From: Tissierellia bacterium
GTDB taxonomy: Bacteria > Bacillota > Clostridia > Tissierellales > Tepidimicrobiaceae
Reading direction: 5' to 3'
Assembly: GCA_012518745.1 (NCBI GenBank)
Contig: JAAYRM010000070.1
Coordinates: 1 to 17,050 of the forward strand
Length of the DNA stretch: 17,050 nt
Part shown: piece by piece, positions 1 through 8,353 of the stretch
Numbering within the stretch: the stretch's first letter is position 1
Layout of the letters: each line of letters starts with the position of its first letter
Notes under the pieces: generated by a model
The model's input: only the letters and a program-made list of their open reading frames with translations
Databases searched by the model: none
Told to the model about the DNA's origin: nothing
Made by a program: the position numbers and the translations under genes

Positions 1-2
1 CC

Positions 3-2849
3 TTTGGGATAGATGATATCTTCATAGAAAAGTATCTAGAAAATCCAAAACATATAGAAGTCCAGATAATGGGGGATAAGTACGGAAATATAATCCACCT
101 ATATGAAAGGGATTGCTCTATTCAAAGAAGACATCAGAAGGTTGTTGAATATACTCCTGCATTTACTTTAACTGAGGAGCAGAGGCAAAGGATCTGCAAC
201 GATGCAGTCAAAATAGCTAGGGCGGTTAACTATGAGAATGTAGGAACTGTTGAATTTCTGATGGATAAGCATGGAGATCATTATTTCATAGAGGTCAACC
301 CTAGGATTCAGGTTGAGCATACTATTTCCGAGATGACCACCGGGGTAGATATTGTCCAGAATCAGATATTGATTGCGCAGGGCTATGCTCTCGAATCGGA
401 TGAAATAGGGATCAATGGGCAAGATGATATCCAACCTAGGGGATATGCTATTCAATGCAGGATAACGACGGAAGATCCATTAAATGATTTCGCTCCAGAT
501 ACGGGCTTTATAGATATATATAGAACGGGATCTGGATTTGGCATAAGGCTAGACGGGGGAAGTGGGTTTACCGGTGCAACCATAAGCCCATATTACGATA
601 GCCTATTGGTAAAGGTAACTTCCTGGTCGAGGAGTTTCAGGGATGCTGCCAGAAAGGTTCGCAGAGCATTAGGGGAGCTTAAGATAAGAGGGGTGAAGAC
701 CAATGTACCCTTCTTGATCAACGTATTGAATCATGAGCAGTTCCTAAACGGGGAATGTGATACCGGCTTTATATTGAAAAACCCGGAACTATTCCATATA
801 GCGACTAGCAGGGATAGGGAGCTCAAGGTGTTAAAATATATAGGGGAGAAAGTTGTCAATGAAACCAAGGGTAGCAAACCCGATTTCGATGTTCCTAAGA
901 CACCGGATGTAGCTAGGCCTGAGAACCAATATGGAACCAAGCAGATATTGGATGAGGGTGGACCGGAGGGATTGATCGAATGGATCCATAATAGCAATAG
1001 GCTTTTATTGACCGATACCACCATGAGGGATGCACATCAATCCTTGATGGCTACTAGGATGAGAACCACCGATATGTTGAAGATTGCCGAGGCAACCTCC
1101 ATATTGGCAAAGGACCTATTTTCGCTGGAGATGTGGGGAGGGGCTACCTTCGATGTGGCCTATAGATTCCTGAATGAATCCCCCTGGGAGAGGCTCGAGT
1201 TATTGCGGGAAAGGATACCTAATATACTATTCCAGATGTTACTAAGGGGTTCCAACGCGGTCGGGTATAAGAACTATCCAGATAATGTAATAAGGGAGTT
1301 CGTAAGACAATCGGCAAGAAGTGGAGTAGATGTATTCAGGATATTCGATTCGTTGAATTGGTTAAAGGGCATGGAAGTAGCCATAGATGAGGTATTAAAA
1401 ACCGATAAGGTTGTAGAGGCCTGCATATGCTATACCGGCGATATACTGGATAAGACCAGGGATAAATATACATTGGAATACTATATAAGGACAGCTAAGG
1501 AGATAGAGAGCATGGGGGCCCATATACTAGGAATCAAGGATATGTCCTCATTATTGAAACCCGAAGCGGCCTATCAATTGGTAACTGCGCTTAAGGAGGA
1601 GATAAGCATTCCAATCCACCTGCATACGCACGATACAAGTGGCAATGGCGTGGCAACGGTCTTGATGGCAGCACATGCCGGAGTTGATATAGCAGATACC
1701 GCCTTCAATAGCATGGCGGGGTTGACTAGCCAACCTGCCTTGAATTCCGTAGTAGCGGCTTTGGAGCATACGGCTAGAAGCACGGGCTTGGATTTAGATG
1801 ATCTACAGGGCATATCCGATTATTGGGAGACCGTTAGACCAGTCTATGCCCAGTTTGAATCGGATTTAAAATCGGGAACTACCGAGATATATAAGTATGA
1901 AATTCCCGGGGGACAGTATTCAAATTTGAAGCCCCAGGTGGAGAGCTTTGGATTAGGCCATAGATTCGAAGAGGTCAAGGAGATGTATAAGATGGTAAAC
2001 GAAATGCTCGGTGATATAGTCAAAGTTACACCTTCCTCGAAGGTAGTAGGTGATACGGCTATATTCATGGTGCAGAATGATCTAACTCCAGATAATATAT
2101 ATGAAAAAGCCAAGGATAGAGCATTCCCGGATTCATTGGTATCCTATTTTCAAGGTATGATGGGCCAGCCCATGGGTGGTTTTCCCGAGAAGCTACAAAA
2201 ACTGGTATTGAAAGGGGAGGAACCAATCACCTGTAGACCTGGTGAATTGCTCGAACCGGAAGATTTTAGCAAGATCGAACAGAAGTTGAAGGACGAACAT
2301 GGATTGGATGCGGATATGAAAGATGTTCTATCCCATGCCATCTATCCCAAGGTATTTGAGGATTACTTGAAATATATTAAGGAACATGGTGATTTCAGCA
2401 GGATGGGCAGTGATATATTCTTCCACGGTCTAAGGGAGGGCGAAACCTGCGGAGTGGAAATAGATGAGGGAAAGATATTGGCTATAAAGCTTCTGGAGAT
2501 AGGAAGGGTGGATGATGAGGGCTATAGGACATTATACTTTGAGGTGAATGATAGTAGAAGGGCCATTAAGATATTCGATGAGGGAAGCCATGTAATTAGC
2601 GATGCTGTATATACCCAGATGGCGGACCCGGATAACGAATTGGAAGTTGGCGCAAGTATCCCTGGGGTAGTAGCTAAGATATTGGTAGAGCCTGGTGATG
2701 AGGTCGAGGAAAATCAATTGGTTGCAATAATAGAGGCAATGAAGATGGAGACTAATGTTACCACCAGTACAGCTGGAACAGTTCAAAGCATAGCTGTGAA
2801 GGAAGGGGACAATGTGGAATCCGGGGAGCTATTGATTAGGTTAGAATAG
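3..2849 (+). CDS. pyc: pyruvate carboxylase, 5'-truncated by window edge
   Basis: Biotin-dependent cytosolic enzyme that carboxylates pyruvate to oxaloacetate using ATP and bicarbonate. The frame is open from base 3, so the true start lies upstream; 948 residues are visible against about 1,145 usual for the family, so roughly 200 N-terminal residues are missing. Domains in order: the rest of the biotin carboxylase ATP-grasp domain (HIEVQIMGD near base 50, EVNPRIQVEH near 295) and its C-terminal part to about base 830; the carboxyltransferase TIM barrel beginning DTTMRDAHQS at 1014, with the lysine that is carboxylated in this family at 1536-1538 (GIKDMSS) and the metal-binding HLHTHD at 1617-1634; the allosteric/tetramerisation region; and a C-terminal biotinyl domain with EAMKM, its acceptor lysine at 2742-2744, 35 residues from the end. 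All three catalytic modules are on one chain, which separates it from two-subunit oxaloacetate decarboxylase or acetyl-CoA carboxylase. No frameshift is seen. Confidence 0.97.
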   Translation, partial: FGIDDIFIEKYLENPKHIEVQIMGDKYGNIIHLYERDCSIQRRHQKVVEYTPAFTLTEEQRQRICNDAVKIARAVNYENVGTVEFLMDKHGDHYFIEVNPRIQVEHTISEMTTGVDIVQNQILIAQGYALESDEIGINGQDDIQPRGYAIQCRITTEDPLNDFAPDTGFIDIYRTGSGFGIRLDGGSGFTGATISPYYDSLLVKVTSWSRSFRDAARKVRRALGELKIRGVKTNVPFLINVLNHEQFLNGECDTGFILKNPELFHIATSRDRELKVLKYIGEKVVNETKGSKPDFDVPKTPDVARPENQYGTKQILDEGGPEGLIEWIHNSNRLLLTDTTMRDAHQSLMATRMRTTDMLKIAEATSILAKDLFSLEMWGGATFDVAYRFLNESPWERLELLRERIPNILFQMLLRGSNAVGYKNYPDNVIREFVRQSARSGVDVFRIFDSLNWLKGMEVAIDEVLKTDKVVEACICYTGDILDKTRDKYTLEYYIRTAKEIESMGAHILGIKDMSSLLKPEAAYQLVTALKEEISIPIHLHTHDTSGNGVATVLMAAHAGVDIADTAFNSMAGLTSQPALNSVVAALEHTARSTGLDLDDLQGISDYWETVRPVYAQFESDLKSGTTEIYKYEIPGGQYSNLKPQVESFGLGHRFEEVKEMYKMVNEMLGDIVKVTPSSKVVGDTAIFMVQNDLTPDNIYEKAKDRAFPDSLVSYFQGMMGQPMGGFPEKLQKLVLKGEEPITCRPGELLEPEDFSKIEQKLKDEHGLDADMKDVLSHAIYPKVFEDYLKYIKEHGDFSRMGSDIFFHGLREGETCGVEIDEGKILAIKLLEIGRVDDEGYRTLYFEVNDSRRAIKIFDEGSHVISDAVYTQMADPDNELEVGASIPGVVAKILVEPGDEVEENQLVAIIEAMKMETNVTTSTAGTVQSIAVKEGDNVESGELLIRLE

Positions 2850-2869
2850 GGAGCAAAATTTTGATATTG

Positions 2870-2906
2870 AAGGCGGTTGTTTCAGCATACTGAAACAACC
2901 GTCTTT
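2870..2906 (+). terminator. Rho-independent terminator after pyruvate carboxylase
   Basis: A 16-bp stem (2870-2885 with 2890-2905, one G-T wobble) closes a four-base loop, CATA. It starts 20 bases after the pyc stop. Only a short T run follows, but stem length and position make termination likely. It separates pyc from the next gene. Confidence 0.85.
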
Positions 2907-3019
2907 GCATTGATAGGATAGATATATTCCCATAAAAGATCCTTTCATTGAAACGATTCATACCCCTTCAAAATTGTCGTATATATTAGATATAGGCATT
3001 TTGAAATAGGGGTGAGTGG

Positions 3020-3964
3020 ATGGATATAAACATGGATTATATTGCACAGCTATGCAATATATTGGAACATAAAACATTGAATAGAGGGGCATTTGATGCT
3101 TTAATCAAAACAAGAGGTGGAAGAAGGTTTTTAGAATATGAGAGCAAATGTAGAAGTGAGGTGAATGGCGAGGATATACATAGGGAACTCAGTAGGGTAA
3201 TTGTCGAAGATGGATATAGGGATAGATACCAATTCCATAGGGTGAAGGAGGAATTGGTTCAGTTCAAAAGGGATATAGAGTATATAAGGAATAATCATAG
3301 GTATATGGTAGATACGGCATTGAGGAAGGTATATAGGATAGTACCCAAACATATGGCCATTAAAGCTAAAATCTATCTATATATCGGGGGCATAGATGGT
3401 GGCTTTACTCTGAATAGAAAGGATATATTTATAAACTACGGACAGTACATAGGCAGGATGGATGATCTGATAGGGATATTGAGTCATGAACTGTATCACT
3501 GTAGACAGATCCTATTGGAGGATAGAATTAAATATATGCTAAGGTTGGGATTTAGGGTGAAGAGATCCATATATGAGGTTATGGGTCGAATTATAGAGGA
3601 GGGGATAGCCTGTTTAATACAATATGGGCCTGTGTTGCAAAAAGACGATCCGATCAATGGACTGACTAGGAGGAATCTTCTATTGCGTAGGAGAGAATTC
3701 AATCTACTCAATAATATTCTATTGGATATAGGGGGGGCTGGGTTGGACTACGAGAAGATATCCCAATTGAATATATATATAATTGGCTATCATATGATCA
3801 GCACCATATATAATTCCGAGGGGGTATTGATCTTAGATCATTGGACTGAATATCTGGAATATAAACAGATTATAGGGATGTATATGGAGGTATGCCAAAA
3901 TGATGGTATAGGAACTGGGTTCACCGGAGAGGTTGAAAAATCGATTGAGACCTATATATTATGA
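3020..3964 (+). CDS. putative zinc-dependent peptidase-like protein (HExxH)
   Basis: Protein of 314 residues with no recognised specific function. Residues 154-163 (LSHELYHCRQ) contain HELYH, a canonical HExxH zinc-binding motif. About 33 residues later comes EEGIACL (193-199), the arrangement expected of a gluzincin-like fold in which a downstream glutamate completes the metal site. The segment before it, ending in IFINYGQY, and the later YIIGYHMISTIY (253-264) recall the uncharacterised DUF5700/DUF2268-type predicted peptidases, but this family placement is from memory and unverified. There is no signal peptide or membrane segment, so it is probably cytosolic. The ATG at 3020 follows AGGGGTGA (3008-3015). 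The gene lies between the pyc terminator and the yhaO-like gene, with about 56 bases to the latter, and probably forms its own unit. The peptidase role is inferred only from the motif pair. Confidence 0.75.
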   Translation: MDINMDYIAQLCNILEHKTLNRGAFDALIKTRGGRRFLEYESKCRSEVNGEDIHRELSRVIVEDGYRDRYQFHRVKEELVQFKRDIEYIRNNHRYMVDTALRKVYRIVPKHMAIKAKIYLYIGGIDGGFTLNRKDIFINYGQYIGRMDDLIGILSHELYHCRQILLEDRIKYMLRLGFRVKRSIYEVMGRIIEEGIACLIQYGPVLQKDDPINGLTRRNLLLRRREFNLLNNILLDIGGAGLDYEKISQLNIYIIGYHMISTIYNSEGVLILDHWTEYLEYKQIIGMYMEVCQNDGIGTGFTGEVEKSIETYIL

Positions 3965-3970
3965 TATAAT
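3962..3970 (+). promoter_or_regulatory. possible extended -10 promoter for the yhaO-yhaN unit
   Basis: TGATATAAT fits an extended -10 element (TGnTATAAT) and overlaps the stop codon of the upstream gene, 51 bases before the yhaO-like start. No good -35 box lies at 16-18 bases; TCGATT at 3941-3946 is the nearest at 18. In such AT-rich DNA chance matches are common, so this is tentative. Confidence 0.4.
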
Positions 3971-4020
3971 AGCCGTAGGATGTCCTATATAATCCATACG
4001 TATAAGGGGGAGGTGCAAGG

Positions 4021-5106
4021 ATGATAAGATTCATACATACAGGAGACCTGCATCTGGGTTTGCAATTCAAGGATGTAGCTTTTCATAGGGATAAGGCCGA
4101 GAATAGGAGATTGGAGTTATGGAATACCTTTGAAAGGATAGTATATAAGGCAATTGAAGACGATGTAGACTTTCTCTTTATAGCAGGGGATCTATTTGAG
4201 GAGGAATACTTTACATTGGGTGATATGAAAAGGGTCAGGGATAATCTAGCAAAAGCCTCGGATGTCAGGACGATAATCACAGCCGGAAATCATGATCCAT
4301 TGAGGGGAAATTCCCTATATAATAGGGTGGATTGGCCCGAATATGTGACGATCTTTGCTGCGGGGGGTATAGAAAAGAAAGAATTCGTGGATAAGGGTGT
4401 ATTGGTATATGGATATAGTTGGGATACCGTAGAGAATAGGGAGGATATACTTGAGGAATTACCTGATCTAGACGAAAAAAGGATCAATATACTGATTATA
4501 CATGGTGATCTCCTCGATAGGAATAGCGTATACCTACCCCTGGATAGAAACCTGGATAAGGTTGGATTCGACTATATAGGATTAGGGCATATCCATAAAC
4601 CGACCATATATTCAAATACAATGGCCTATTGTGGTAGTCCGGAACCATTGGATTTCGGCGAAATCGGACCCCGGGGAATTATCGAGGGGACAATAGATGA
4701 AAACGGGACCAATATCGAATTCACACCTTTTAGCAAGAGGATGTTTTTGGAGAGAAGGCTAGAAATAGATGAGGATATGGGATATGTGGATATAATGGAC
4801 GAATTAAAAACGATCGATGAGGAATCCGAACGGACTATAAACCTATATAGGGTGATACTCAAGGGCGTGGTAAATAGGGATGTGAACCTCGACCTAGAGG
4901 ATATGGCAAGGGACCTAGGCGAATACTTTTATTATATAGAGTTAATAGATGAGACAACAATGGATTATGATCTGGAGGCATTAGAGGCGGCTAATAGGGA
5001 TAATATAGTCGGGTATTTTATAAGGGAGATGAAGGATAGGGGCCTAGAGGACAGGCTTACTAGGGATGCCCTATATATTGGCTTAGATGTTTTAATGAAA
5101 GGTTAG
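4021..5106 (+). CDS. yhaO: YhaO-like DNA repair metallophosphoesterase (SbcD/Mre11 type)
   Basis: Predicted Mn-dependent nuclease subunit of an SbcCD/Mre11-Rad50-like complex. The 361-residue protein has the full calcineurin-like metallophosphoesterase motif set: GDLHLG (8-13), AGDLF (55-59), GNHDP (89-93), HGD (161-163) and GHIH (189-192), supplying the two-metal ligands D9, H11, D57, N90, H161, H190 and H192. The C-terminal third (from about 230) is a variable acidic region, where partner binding would be expected. The ATG at 4021 follows a strong GGGGGAGG (4006-4013). Only eight bases separate its stop from the YhaN-like ATPase, so the two are almost certainly cotranscribed and act together; the pairing is known from Bacillus subtilis yhaO-yhaN. 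It could alternatively be called sbcD, but the membrane-anchored partner favours YhaO. Confidence 0.88.
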   Translation: MIRFIHTGDLHLGLQFKDVAFHRDKAENRRLELWNTFERIVYKAIEDDVDFLFIAGDLFEEEYFTLGDMKRVRDNLAKASDVRTIITAGNHDPLRGNSLYNRVDWPEYVTIFAAGGIEKKEFVDKGVLVYGYSWDTVENREDILEELPDLDEKRINILIIHGDLLDRNSVYLPLDRNLDKVGFDYIGLGHIHKPTIYSNTMAYCGSPEPLDFGEIGPRGIIEGTIDENGTNIEFTPFSKRMFLERRLEIDEDMGYVDIMDELKTIDEESERTINLYRVILKGVVNRDVNLDLEDMARDLGEYFYYIELIDETTMDYDLEALEAANRDNIVGYFIREMKDRGLEDRLTRDALYIGLDVLMKG

Positions 5107-5114
5107 GTGGTGAA

Positions 5115-7544
5115 ATGAGGTTAAAGGAATTGAATCTTGTATCCTTTGGAAAATTTCAGGGGGATACAATTCTATTTGATGAGGGTTTAAATATAATATA
5201 TGGGGAAAACGAATCGGGCAAGACCACAATACATAATTTTATAGATGGGATGTTCTATGGGTTTCTAAGGCCTTATGTTAGTAGGCGGTACTATCGAGAG
5301 GAGCATAGGAGGTATAGGCCTTGGAACCAGGAATCCTATAGGGGAACCCTCAGATTTAGCAAGGAGGGCATGGACTATAGGATCGATAGGGATTTTGGGG
5401 AGGAAAAGGTCAAGGTATATGAGGATTTGACTGGTAGAGATATAACCAAGGATATAGACACCGGGGAGAGGGTAAAGCTCCATCTACCCGGCATGCATTT
5501 TTTCAACTTCAATACCATCGTATATAACAATACGGTTTCCATCAGGCAATTGGGAAATAAAATAGATTCGGAATTATCCAAGGAGATCAAGGATAGATTA
5601 GCAAATATGAGTACCAGCCTAGATGATGATATATCGGTCAAGGAAGCCATATCCCAATTGGACAGGCAACTGGAGATGATAGGTACCGAAAGGGCTTATA
5701 CCAAGCCCTATGGCAAGGCAATAAATAAATTGGACGAACTAAAGAGGGAATTGGAGGAAGCCCGGCAACAACGGGTGGAATATGATGGCTACGTGGATGA
5801 ATCCCATATACTGAAGAAGGAGATAGGGGATAGAAAATCAAGGATTGAAAAATTGGAAGAAGATTTAGAAAAAATTGAAATGCTCCATATAAAACGAGTA
5901 TATGATGAGGCGGTAGGTATAGAAGACAAGCTGAATGAAATCGACGAGGACATCGGTGATCTAGAGGTATATTCTGGATTATCCTTTGATGAATACTCCG
6001 AGGGATTAAAGATGCATGGCGATAGTGAAAATTTGAAAAGGGAGATTGCTGATCTATCCAATAAACTCGAGGATATGGAGCAGGAATTGACGGATTTAGG
6101 GACTGGGGAAGATGAAATGATATTGGATGGCATAAGCATAGAAGAATTAGATGCGGATATGTTCCAATATACCGAGGTGGAAGAGGAGAGGAATGAACTG
6201 ATAATCGGGAGTCATAGAAACCGTTTGGACATATTGGATTCACGGTTGGCAGATATGGAGGGGAGAGTAGAGGAATCTAAAACCCGACGAACTATATCGA
6301 TTCTATTATCTTTGGCTTCTGTGGTATTGGGATTACTAAATCCCGTGATAGTATTGGGAACGCTTCCATTGATTGGCATCACCCTTTATTTCAATAGGCA
6401 GTATAAGCGCAATAGGGGCGAAATGGAGGAATTGAAACTGGAAATTGAGGAAATGCGGTTGGAAGAAGCGAGGCGAAATGATAGACTGCAGTGGATAAAT
6501 GAATATCAAGATGGTATAATGAAAAAATACGATTGCGCATCTAAGGTGGAACTAAATAGACTATACGATGATATGCGATTGAAATCCATAAATTTAAAGG
6601 ACAGGATGGAAAGGATCCGGGGACTTGAAACGGGAATCAAGGATATACGAATCAAACTGGATTTCAAGCAGGAGGAGAGGCAGGAGCTAGAAGAAAGGCT
6701 ACATATTTTAATGAAGATAAATAATTCTGGGACCCTAGATGAATTCAAGGAGGGCCTAGAAAAGAAAACCCTCTATGATGGGCTGATAAAGGATAGAGCT
6801 AATAAGCTGGAGGTTCTAGATAATCTTTTGGATGGTAAGACATTAGAGGATCTAAAGGATATGGCATCTCAATACGACGAGGAATATATTGAGGATATAG
6901 AGGGTATGGATAGGGATTCCATAGTGGAGAGAATAGACGTGGAAAAGCAGATCCTATCGGATATGACAAATGATTTAGCTCGGCTGGAGGAACGGATTGA
7001 TGGATTGGACAGAAGGGTTCGGGATTTGGTCAATATAGAGGAGGAAATCCATAGGATAGAGCAGTTGATACAAAATTTCATGGATAGGATCGAATCCATA
7101 AATAGGGCCAAGGAAGCCATAGAGAAGATATCCAAGGAGATCCATGAGCAATTTGCACCCAATATAAATGAATGGGTAAGCGAGGTAATCCATCGAATTA
7201 CCGATGGAAGATACGATTGCATAAGGATAGATGATGATCTGGATATCGCAGTTGAAAATCCCAACACTCAAGAGATAATAGAGATAGACAATCTAAGTGG
7301 GGGCACCATAGACCAACTATACTTCGCATTACGATTTGGTATTATAAATTCTATAAGGGGGGGGAACCTACCCCTAATCTTGGATGATTGCTTTATACAA
7401 TACGATAGGGAAAGGCTTGGAAATATATTGGAGTTTTTGGCGGAACTATCTAATGATAGGCAGATACTACTTTTCACCTGCCATAGAAGGGAAGGGGAAG
7501 TGTTGGATGAATTGGGGTTCGACTATAATCTAATTTCAATATAG
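5115..7544 (+). CDS. yhaN: YhaN-like membrane-anchored SMC/Rad50-type ATPase
   Basis: Predicted ABC/SMC-type ATPase partner of the preceding nuclease, acting on DNA ends at the membrane. The 809 residues read as an N-terminal half ATPase with Walker A GENESGKT (30-37) and a likely Q-loop glutamine at 145; a first highly charged coiled coil (about 175-390); a hydrophobic stretch at 394-426 broken by N409-P410, suited to a membrane hairpin; a second coiled coil (about 428-690); and the C-terminal half with signature LSGG (727-730), Walker B LPLILDD (752-758) and H-loop histidine H790. The second Walker B acidic residue is Asp rather than the usual Glu. In Rad50 and SbcC the midpoint of the coil carries a CxxC zinc hook; none is seen here, and the membrane hairpin sits in its place. 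The start has a TAGGTGGTGA ribosome binding site overlapping the upstream stop. Genuine SbcC proteins are usually longer (about 1,000 residues). Confidence 0.88.
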   Translation: MRLKELNLVSFGKFQGDTILFDEGLNIIYGENESGKTTIHNFIDGMFYGFLRPYVSRRYYREEHRRYRPWNQESYRGTLRFSKEGMDYRIDRDFGEEKVKVYEDLTGRDITKDIDTGERVKLHLPGMHFFNFNTIVYNNTVSIRQLGNKIDSELSKEIKDRLANMSTSLDDDISVKEAISQLDRQLEMIGTERAYTKPYGKAINKLDELKRELEEARQQRVEYDGYVDESHILKKEIGDRKSRIEKLEEDLEKIEMLHIKRVYDEAVGIEDKLNEIDEDIGDLEVYSGLSFDEYSEGLKMHGDSENLKREIADLSNKLEDMEQELTDLGTGEDEMILDGISIEELDADMFQYTEVEEERNELIIGSHRNRLDILDSRLADMEGRVEESKTRRTISILLSLASVVLGLLNPVIVLGTLPLIGITLYFNRQYKRNRGEMEELKLEIEEMRLEEARRNDRLQWINEYQDGIMKKYDCASKVELNRLYDDMRLKSINLKDRMERIRGLETGIKDIRIKLDFKQEERQELEERLHILMKINNSGTLDEFKEGLEKKTLYDGLIKDRANKLEVLDNLLDGKTLEDLKDMASQYDEEYIEDIEGMDRDSIVERIDVEKQILSDMTNDLARLEERIDGLDRRVRDLVNIEEEIHRIEQLIQNFMDRIESINRAKEAIEKISKEIHEQFAPNINEWVSEVIHRITDGRYDCIRIDDDLDIAVENPNTQEIIEIDNLSGGTIDQLYFALRFGIINSIRGGNLPLILDDCFIQYDRERLGNILEFLAELSNDRQILLFTCHRREGEVLDELGFDYNLISI

Positions 7545-7622
7545 GTTGATCTGATACTTTAACTTAAGGCAGGATAGGAAAACTAGCCACCCGAGGGCTC
7601 AGGTTGAACTTTAACATTAACT

Positions 7623-7637
7623 GAGGTGATGAGATTG
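7623..7637 (+). promoter_or_regulatory. RBS deciding a TTG start
   Basis: GAGGTGAT (7623-7630) is the only good Shine-Dalgarno sequence here. It overlaps the possible GTG (7626) and ATG (7629) starts, which would therefore be badly placed. The TTG at 7635-7637 lies six bases downstream of AGGTG, a normal spacing. Confidence 0.6.
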
Positions 7638-8318
7638 ATATTTGCTATAGGGGATCTACATTTAGATTATTATGGGGAAAAGCCCATGGATATATTTGGG
7701 AGTAATTGGATAGGTCATGAAGAAAAGATATTTAATAATTGGAAGGACGTGGTGGAAGATGAGGATATAGTATTATTGCCAGGGGATATATCCTGGTCGT
7801 TGAAACTTCTAGATGCCTATCATGATCTCAGGAGGATAGATGAATTGCCTGGGAGGAAAATCATTACGAAGGGTAATCATGATTATTGGTGGAGTGGGCA
7901 GAAGAAGATGAAAGATCTAGATTTGAAAACGATAGGATTTTTACAGAATAATAGTTTTAAATATAATGATATAGGGATATTTGGGAGTAGGGGTTGGACC
8001 CCTAGGGATGCTGCAAATTTTGATTCCCATGATGAAAAGATATTCAATAGGGAATTACATAGGCTTGAACTATCGCTATCCTCCATCGAGGGGGAGGTCA
8101 AGAAAAGAGTGGTGATGTTGCATTATCCCCCCTTTAACTTGGACTTAACCCCAAATGAATTCGTAGACTTAATGGTGAGATATGATGTGGATATCTGTAT
8201 CTATGGACATCTGCATTCAGAAGGGCATAGGTTTATAGTAGAGGGAGAGGTAGAAGGCATCCAATTTCATTGTGTTGCTAGCGACTATATGAATTTTAAA
8301 CTTAAAGAAATAGCATAA
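7635..8318 (+). CDS. calcineurin-like metallophosphoesterase (COG1768-like)
   Basis: Small stand-alone phosphoesterase of about 227 residues with a two-metal active site; the substrate is unknown. Numbered from the TTG start, the motifs are GDLH (6-9), PGDISW (49-54), GNHDYWW (80-86), HYPPF (163-167) and YGHLH (190-194), giving a complete set of metal ligands. The tryptophan-rich GDISW and GNHDYWW versions resemble the predicted phosphohydrolase group COG1768 (from memory) and differ from the SbcD-like protein upstream, so this is not a recent duplicate. The TTG start is chosen by ribosome binding site spacing and yields MIFAIGDLHL, a normal family N-terminus; a GTG at 7626 or ATG at 7629 would add two or three residues. 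It follows the YhaN-like gene by about 90 bases without a clear terminator, and nagB follows after 35 bases, so cotranscription is likely. Confidence 0.85.
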   Translation: MIFAIGDLHLDYYGEKPMDIFGSNWIGHEEKIFNNWKDVVEDEDIVLLPGDISWSLKLLDAYHDLRRIDELPGRKIITKGNHDYWWSGQKKMKDLDLKTIGFLQNNSFKYNDIGIFGSRGWTPRDAANFDSHDEKIFNRELHRLELSLSSIEGEVKKRVVMLHYPPFNLDLTPNEFVDLMVRYDVDICIYGHLHSEGHRFIVEGEVEGIQFHCVASDYMNFKLKEIA

Positions 8319-8353
8319 AATAGTATGAAGTAGCTTATATAGGGGGATGTAAT

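Noticed and set aside
2948..2987. TTGAAA and TATATT as a promoter for the HExxH gene
   Set aside because: The spacing is about 28 bases, outside the functional range, and other pairings are weak. A promoter must exist here but I cannot place it.
3971..3990. TAGGA-TG-TCCTA palindrome before the yhaO-like gene
   Set aside because: Five pairs with a two-base gap are too weak for a terminator, and there is no T run.
5638..6243. 201-codon open frame on the minus strand inside the YhaN-like gene
   Set aside because: Its protein is proline/histidine/serine rich with no family resemblance, and it mirrors the charged coiled-coil codons of a well-supported gene. It has no ribosome binding site or gap of its own.
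7545..7622. Two similar stretches (GGTTGA...CTTTAAC...TTAA) and an AGCC/GGCT mini-hairpin before the phosphoesterase gene
   Set aside because: The repeat is short and imperfect, and the hairpin has only four pairs with no T run, so neither supports a terminator or operator.
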